From: Sphaerisporangium sp039871875
GTDB lineage: Bacteria > Actinomycetota > Actinomycetes > Streptosporangiales > Streptosporangiaceae
NCBI RefSeq assembly: GCF_039871875.1
Contig: NZ_JBDPMD010000041.1
Location: 1 to 64,000 of the forward strand
DNA: 64,000 bases
Reading direction: 5' to 3'
The stretch's first letter is position 1, and each line of letters begins with the position of its first letter. Both the position numbers and the translations under genes were made by a program. Shown piece by piece: positions 61,625-64,000 of the stretch. The notes below the pieces were generated by a model that saw only the letters and a program-made list of their open reading frames with translations, did not search any database and was not told where the DNA came from.

Positions 61625-62026
61625 TCACGGGACCCACTCGAACCAGACCGTCAGCCCTCCGGCGGCCTCCCACCCCCAGTCCGAGGAGAGGGACCGGACG
61701 AGCCAGAGCCCGCGGCCGTTCTCGCTGAGCGGGTCCACCTGGAGCGGGACCGGGGGGAGGGGGACGGCGGGCCCGGCGTCCGTCACCTCCACGCGCACCG
61801 TCCGGCCGTCGTCGAACAGCCGGACCCGCACGACGCCCCCCGGCACGCGGCCGGAGTCCGAGTGGTTCACGGCGTTCGCCACGAGCTCGCCGGTCAGCAG
61901 CTCGACGTCGTCCGCCATCCGTCGCCCCGAGGCCAGGAGGGCGCCCCGGACGTACGCACGGGCGAGCGGCACCGAGGCCGTGGCGCCCGGCAGGTCGACG
62001 GTGCCGAGGAGTCCTGTGGTCCTCAT
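61625..62026 (-). CDS. Anti-sigma-type ATP-binding protein (HATPase_c_2)
   Basis: A 133-residue GHKL ATPase of the RsbW/SpoIIAB type. LLTGELVANAVNHSDSG carries the N box, RVEVTDAGPAVP the G1 box, and SENGRGLWLVRSLSSDWGW the G2 box. Such proteins are serine kinases or binding partners of sigma factors and anti-anti-sigma proteins. The ATG at 62026 overlaps the stop codon of the preceding small gene (ATGA), so the two form a coupled pair. Together with the divergent XRE/DUF397 genes it makes a regulatory cluster frequent in actinomycetes. Confidence 0.92.
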   Translation of the reverse strand: MRTTGLLGTVDLPGATASVPLARAYVRGALLASGRRMADDVELLTGELVANAVNHSDSGRVPGGVVRVRLFDDGRTVRVEVTDAGPAVPLPPVPLQVDPLSENGRGLWLVRSLSSDWGWEAAGGLTVWFEWVP

Positions 62027-62289
62027 CGCGCGGCTTCCATGATCTGGTCGGCCGCGTCGTCCGCCAGCGCCCGGGCCCGCTGGTCGCGGCCCCGGCCCCA
62101 GGTGAAGTACCAGCGGCCGTCATGGCAGGACGCCATCACTTTGAGCGCTCCGGGTATGCGATAAAGCACGAGAACAGGGTCTTGTCCCCGCGAGAGGTCC
62201 ACCGCTCCGCTTATTCCGCGTTTATGCAAATCCCACGCCAATCGGACAAGGTGAATGTATTGCTCTTCCTGCCGATCGCGCGCTTTCAT
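62023..62289 (-). CDS. Small protein coupled to the HATPase gene
   Basis: An 88-residue soluble protein that I do not recognise as a named family. It has alpha/beta character: a basic helix (EQYIHLVRLAWDLHKRG), then a strand with VLVLYRIPGALKVMAS and a Trp/Tyr-rich strand WYFTWGRG, and an acidic C-terminal helix. Codon use is less GC-rich than its neighbours in the 5' part. The stop codon overlaps the HATPase start (ATGA). It is divergent from the XRE gene at 62446. Small genes of this type are typical of XRE/DUF397/HATPase clusters. Confidence 0.75.
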   Translation of the reverse strand: MKARDRQEEQYIHLVRLAWDLHKRGISGAVDLSRGQDPVLVLYRIPGALKVMASCHDGRWYFTWGRGRDQRARALADDAADQIMEAAR

Positions 62290-62306
62290 GGGACCACCCG
62301 TGGCCT

Positions 62307-62319
62307 TTCATCTGATGAA
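62307..62319. promoter_or_regulatory. Dyad upstream of the small-protein/HATPase pair
   Basis: TTCATC-T-GATGAA has perfect 6-base arms with a single central base, 18 bases upstream of the start at 62289. A good operator candidate for the adjacent XRE protein. Confidence 0.4.
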
Positions 62320-62391
62320 TTCGCCCTCTAAGGGTGCAGGTCATCGGGTAGTTTTGACTTTGGAAACAGTTCACGGTCTTCACACACTAAT

Positions 62392-62427
62392 CGTGAGACC
62401 GCCCCCGCTCCGTGAGATCACGTGAGA
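62392..62427. repeat. Three CGTGAGA direct repeats upstream of the XRE gene
   Basis: CGTGAGA occurs at 62392-62398, 62411-62417 and 62421-62427, the last two within a 9-base repeat CGTGAGATC spaced by 10 bases. They lie just before the XRE start codon and may be regulator binding sites. TTGACT at 62354-62359 may be a -35 element. Confidence 0.4.
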
Positions 62428-62445
62428 TCGCTGGAGAACCCGGAT

Positions 62446-63261
62446 ATGCCGAATCCCATAGAGATCAACCCCGAGGAATCCCCCCTGGCGCGTTTCGCGT
62501 ACGAGGTCCGCAGGCACCGCATGAAAGCTGGCTGGACCCAACGGCAACTCGCCCATATGCTCACCGTCTCCACGAGCGCGGTCGGCATGCTGGAGACCGT
62601 CAGACGCAAGCCCGACCGCCGTTTCGCCGACGCCTGCGACAAGCTGTTCAAACTGGACGGCGTCTTCCACGAGCTGTGGAAGCAGACCCGCTGGGAGATG
62701 GCCCCCGAGCACTTCCGCGACTTCATGGAAATGGAGGCGCAGGCCTCAGCGCTGCTCACCTGGGATCCCCTCTTGATCCCTGGCCTCTTCCAGACTGAGT
62801 CGTACGCCCGGCGGGTCTTCGAGGACGAACCGGAGATCACACCCGAGCTGATAGAACAACGGGTGGCGCACCGTATGCAGCGTCAGGCCATGCTGGGACG
62901 CGAGAGGGCTCCCATGGTCTGGAGTCTTATCGACGAAGGAGCTCTCCGCCGTCCTATGGGTGACGTGAACCTGATGCGCGCGCAACTCGAACGGCTTCTG
63001 GAGATGGCCGCCCATCCGCGAGTGACCATCCAAATCATCCCCTATGCCGCATGGTCCGCCGTCGGCCTGCAAACCGCCTTCATGATTGCCGAACTGCGCG
63101 GAGTAGCGTATAGCGTATATATCGAAAGCACACCGCGCGGCCTCACGGTCGGCGACCGCGGCACCGTAACGGCGTTGGTGGGGCGCTACCACGCCGTACG
63201 AGCGGCGGCGCTCCCGAAGAATCTTTCGCTGGGCATCATCAAGGATGTGATGACGCAATGA
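62446..63261 (+). CDS. XRE-family regulator with DUF5753 domain
   Basis: A 271-residue DNA-binding protein. The N-terminal helix-turn-helix is in MKAGWTQRQLAHMLTVSTSA with VGMLETVRRKP, and the DUF5753 part begins near residue 85 (LLTWDPLLIPGLFQTESYAR) and runs to the end. It is a homologue of the protein at 962-1783. The ATG at 62446 is preferred because GGAG lies nine bases upstream; the frame is open to 62422. Its stop overlaps the DUF397 start (ATGA). The pair together with the divergent HATPase unit resembles WhiJ-type loci, which affect development in Streptomyces. Confidence 0.93.
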   Translation: MPNPIEINPEESPLARFAYEVRRHRMKAGWTQRQLAHMLTVSTSAVGMLETVRRKPDRRFADACDKLFKLDGVFHELWKQTRWEMAPEHFRDFMEMEAQASALLTWDPLLIPGLFQTESYARRVFEDEPEITPELIEQRVAHRMQRQAMLGRERAPMVWSLIDEGALRRPMGDVNLMRAQLERLLEMAAHPRVTIQIIPYAAWSAVGLQTAFMIAELRGVAYSVYIESTPRGLTVGDRGTVTALVGRYHAVRAAALPKNLSLGIIKDVMTQ

Positions 63262-63452
63262 ATCTCAGTGGCGCGAAGTGGCGGAAGTCCTCCCGATCCA
63301 GCGGTGACGGCGGACAGTGTGTCGAGGTGGCCACCAACCTGCCGGGTGTCGTCGCCGTCCGGGACAGCAAGAACCCGGACGGGCCCGCGCTGGTCGTCCC
63401 TCCGGCCGAGTGGGGCGCGTTCCTGCGCGGGACGAAGGACGGCTGGGCCTGA
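63258..63452 (+). CDS. DUF397 domain protein
   Basis: A 64-residue protein with a complete DUF397 domain (AKWRKSSRSSGDGGQCVEVA, then VAVRDSKNPDGPAL). It is coupled to the preceding XRE gene by an ATGA overlap. It is close in sequence to the DUF397 protein at 774-974, which shows that the window holds two versions of one regulatory module. Proposed roles for the family are modulation of, or toxicity neutralised by, the XRE partner. Confidence 0.93.
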   Translation: MNLSGAKWRKSSRSSGDGGQCVEVATNLPGVVAVRDSKNPDGPALVVPPAEWGAFLRGTKDGWA

Positions 63453-63503
63453 GGGGCAGGACTTTCCACGCGCTCGGGCCGGGACGGCCGGGACTCTTCG
63501 GCC

Positions 63504-64000
63504 TCAGCCGGTGACCGCGGTGGTCTCCCACAGGGCGGACAGGGGGAGCGCGTGCATGTTCTCGCCGAAGGGAAGTTGTTGCCGGCCCGCGTAGAGGACG
63601 AAACCGGCGATCATGCGGTCACCGAGTTTGCGGGACAGGTGGCGGAGTCCTCTGAAGTCGTCGGCGCGTACGGTCTCGGTCGCCTTGACCTCGATGCCGA
63701 TGACTTCGCCGGAGGCTCGTTCCAGGATGCCGTCCACTTCCACCTGATCCCGGTCCCGGTAGTGGTAAAGCCGTACCGGCTCCTCTGACCACGTCAGTTG
63801 GCGGGCCAGCTCGCCGAGGGCGAAGTTCTCCATCAGCGGGCCGATCGGCGCCGTTATGTCGGTGACCCGCGACGGGGTGAGGCCGGCGAGATGAGCTCCC
63901 AGGCCGGAGTCGACGACGAGGAGTTTGGGCGTCGCGATCGCACGTGTGGTCGTGTTGGAGGACCATGCGGGTATCCGTCTGACGACATACACGAGGTCGA
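63504..64000 (-). CDS. C-terminal part of a DUF4143 ATP-binding protein, 5' end outside the window
   Basis: The frame is open to the window edge on the minus strand, so about 165 residues of the C-terminus are seen. DLVYVVRRIPAWSSNTTTRA and PKLLVVDSGLGAHLAGL, then PLMENFALGELARQLTW and DGILERASGEVIGIEVKATE match the DUF4143 domain, which has a nuclease-like fold with the E/K pair in EVKAT. In such proteins an AAA ATPase domain precedes it. The function is unknown. They are widespread in bacteria and archaea and sometimes found in mobile or defence-related regions. Confidence 0.93.
   Translation of the reverse strand, partial: DLVYVVRRIPAWSSNTTTRAIATPKLLVVDSGLGAHLAGLTPSRVTDITAPIGPLMENFALGELARQLTWSEEPVRLYHYRDRDQVEVDGILERASGEVIGIEVKATETVRADDFRGLRHLSRKLGDRMIAGFVLYAGRQQLPFGENMHALPLSALWETTAVTG

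Overview
The window is high-GC actinomycete DNA. GTG starts, GTGA/ATGA start-stop overlaps, DUF397/DUF5753 regulator pairs, a BTAD regulator, secreted xylan-degrading enzymes and an orn/tRNA-His pair all fit a mycelial actinomycete. A member of the Streptosporangiales (Nonomuraea- or Microbispora-like) is my inference; no rRNA is present to settle it. I see no insertion sequence, phage block or CRISPR array.

Layout, left to right. 0-11 kb: the 3' end of a secreted lectin-domain enzyme, an XRE/DUF397 regulator pair, two small orphan proteins, an isoaspartate-methyltransferase-like enzyme coupled to a 38-residue peptide, a class II aldolase, a GH10 xylanase behind a promoter rich in GAAA/TTTC dyads, a spermidine-synthase-like protein, a penicillin-binding-protein-like pseudoenzyme, an M20 amidohydrolase and a DUF308 membrane protein. 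11-14 kb: lysine 6-aminotransferase, a small LuxR protein, tRNA-His and oligoribonuclease. 14-22 kb: a minus-strand block with a Ser/Thr kinase, a membrane pseudokinase, a 701-residue and a 342-residue protein of unknown family, and a DUF2510 membrane protein. 22-24 kb: a MocR regulator divergent from a flavin-binding protein.

24-38 kb looks like a cell-surface polysaccharide locus: a DegT-type aminotransferase, two BioF2-type GNAT transferases, a GH39-like hydrolase, a very large membrane protein with an acidic Pro-Glu tail, a flippase, a polysaccharide deacetylase and two GT2 glycosyltransferases. 38-46 kb: a sigma factor fused to a zinc finger, membrane segment and extracellular tail, a DUF899 protein, a substrate-binding/VWA lipoprotein-like protein, a CDF-like transporter facing a truncated-looking gene, a DUF4184 protein and a TrmH-family methyltransferase. 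46-51 kb: a likely biuret-utilisation operon (FCD-GntR regulator, cysteine hydrolase, NCS2-type permease, allophanate hydrolase).

51-64 kb: a D,D-carboxypeptidase, a small secreted protein, a decaying tandem repeat running into the stop codon of a BTAD-ATPase regulator, then, divergently, a caspase-nSTAND-WD40 protein with nine highly similar repeats (a candidate self-killing conflict protein), a YbhN-type membrane protein, a second regulator module (HATPase, small protein, XRE, DUF397) and the 3' part of a DUF4143 ATPase. The most promising unexplored items are the methyltransferase/peptide pair, the kinase-pseudokinase cluster, the fused sigma factor and the caspase-nSTAND-WD40 protein.
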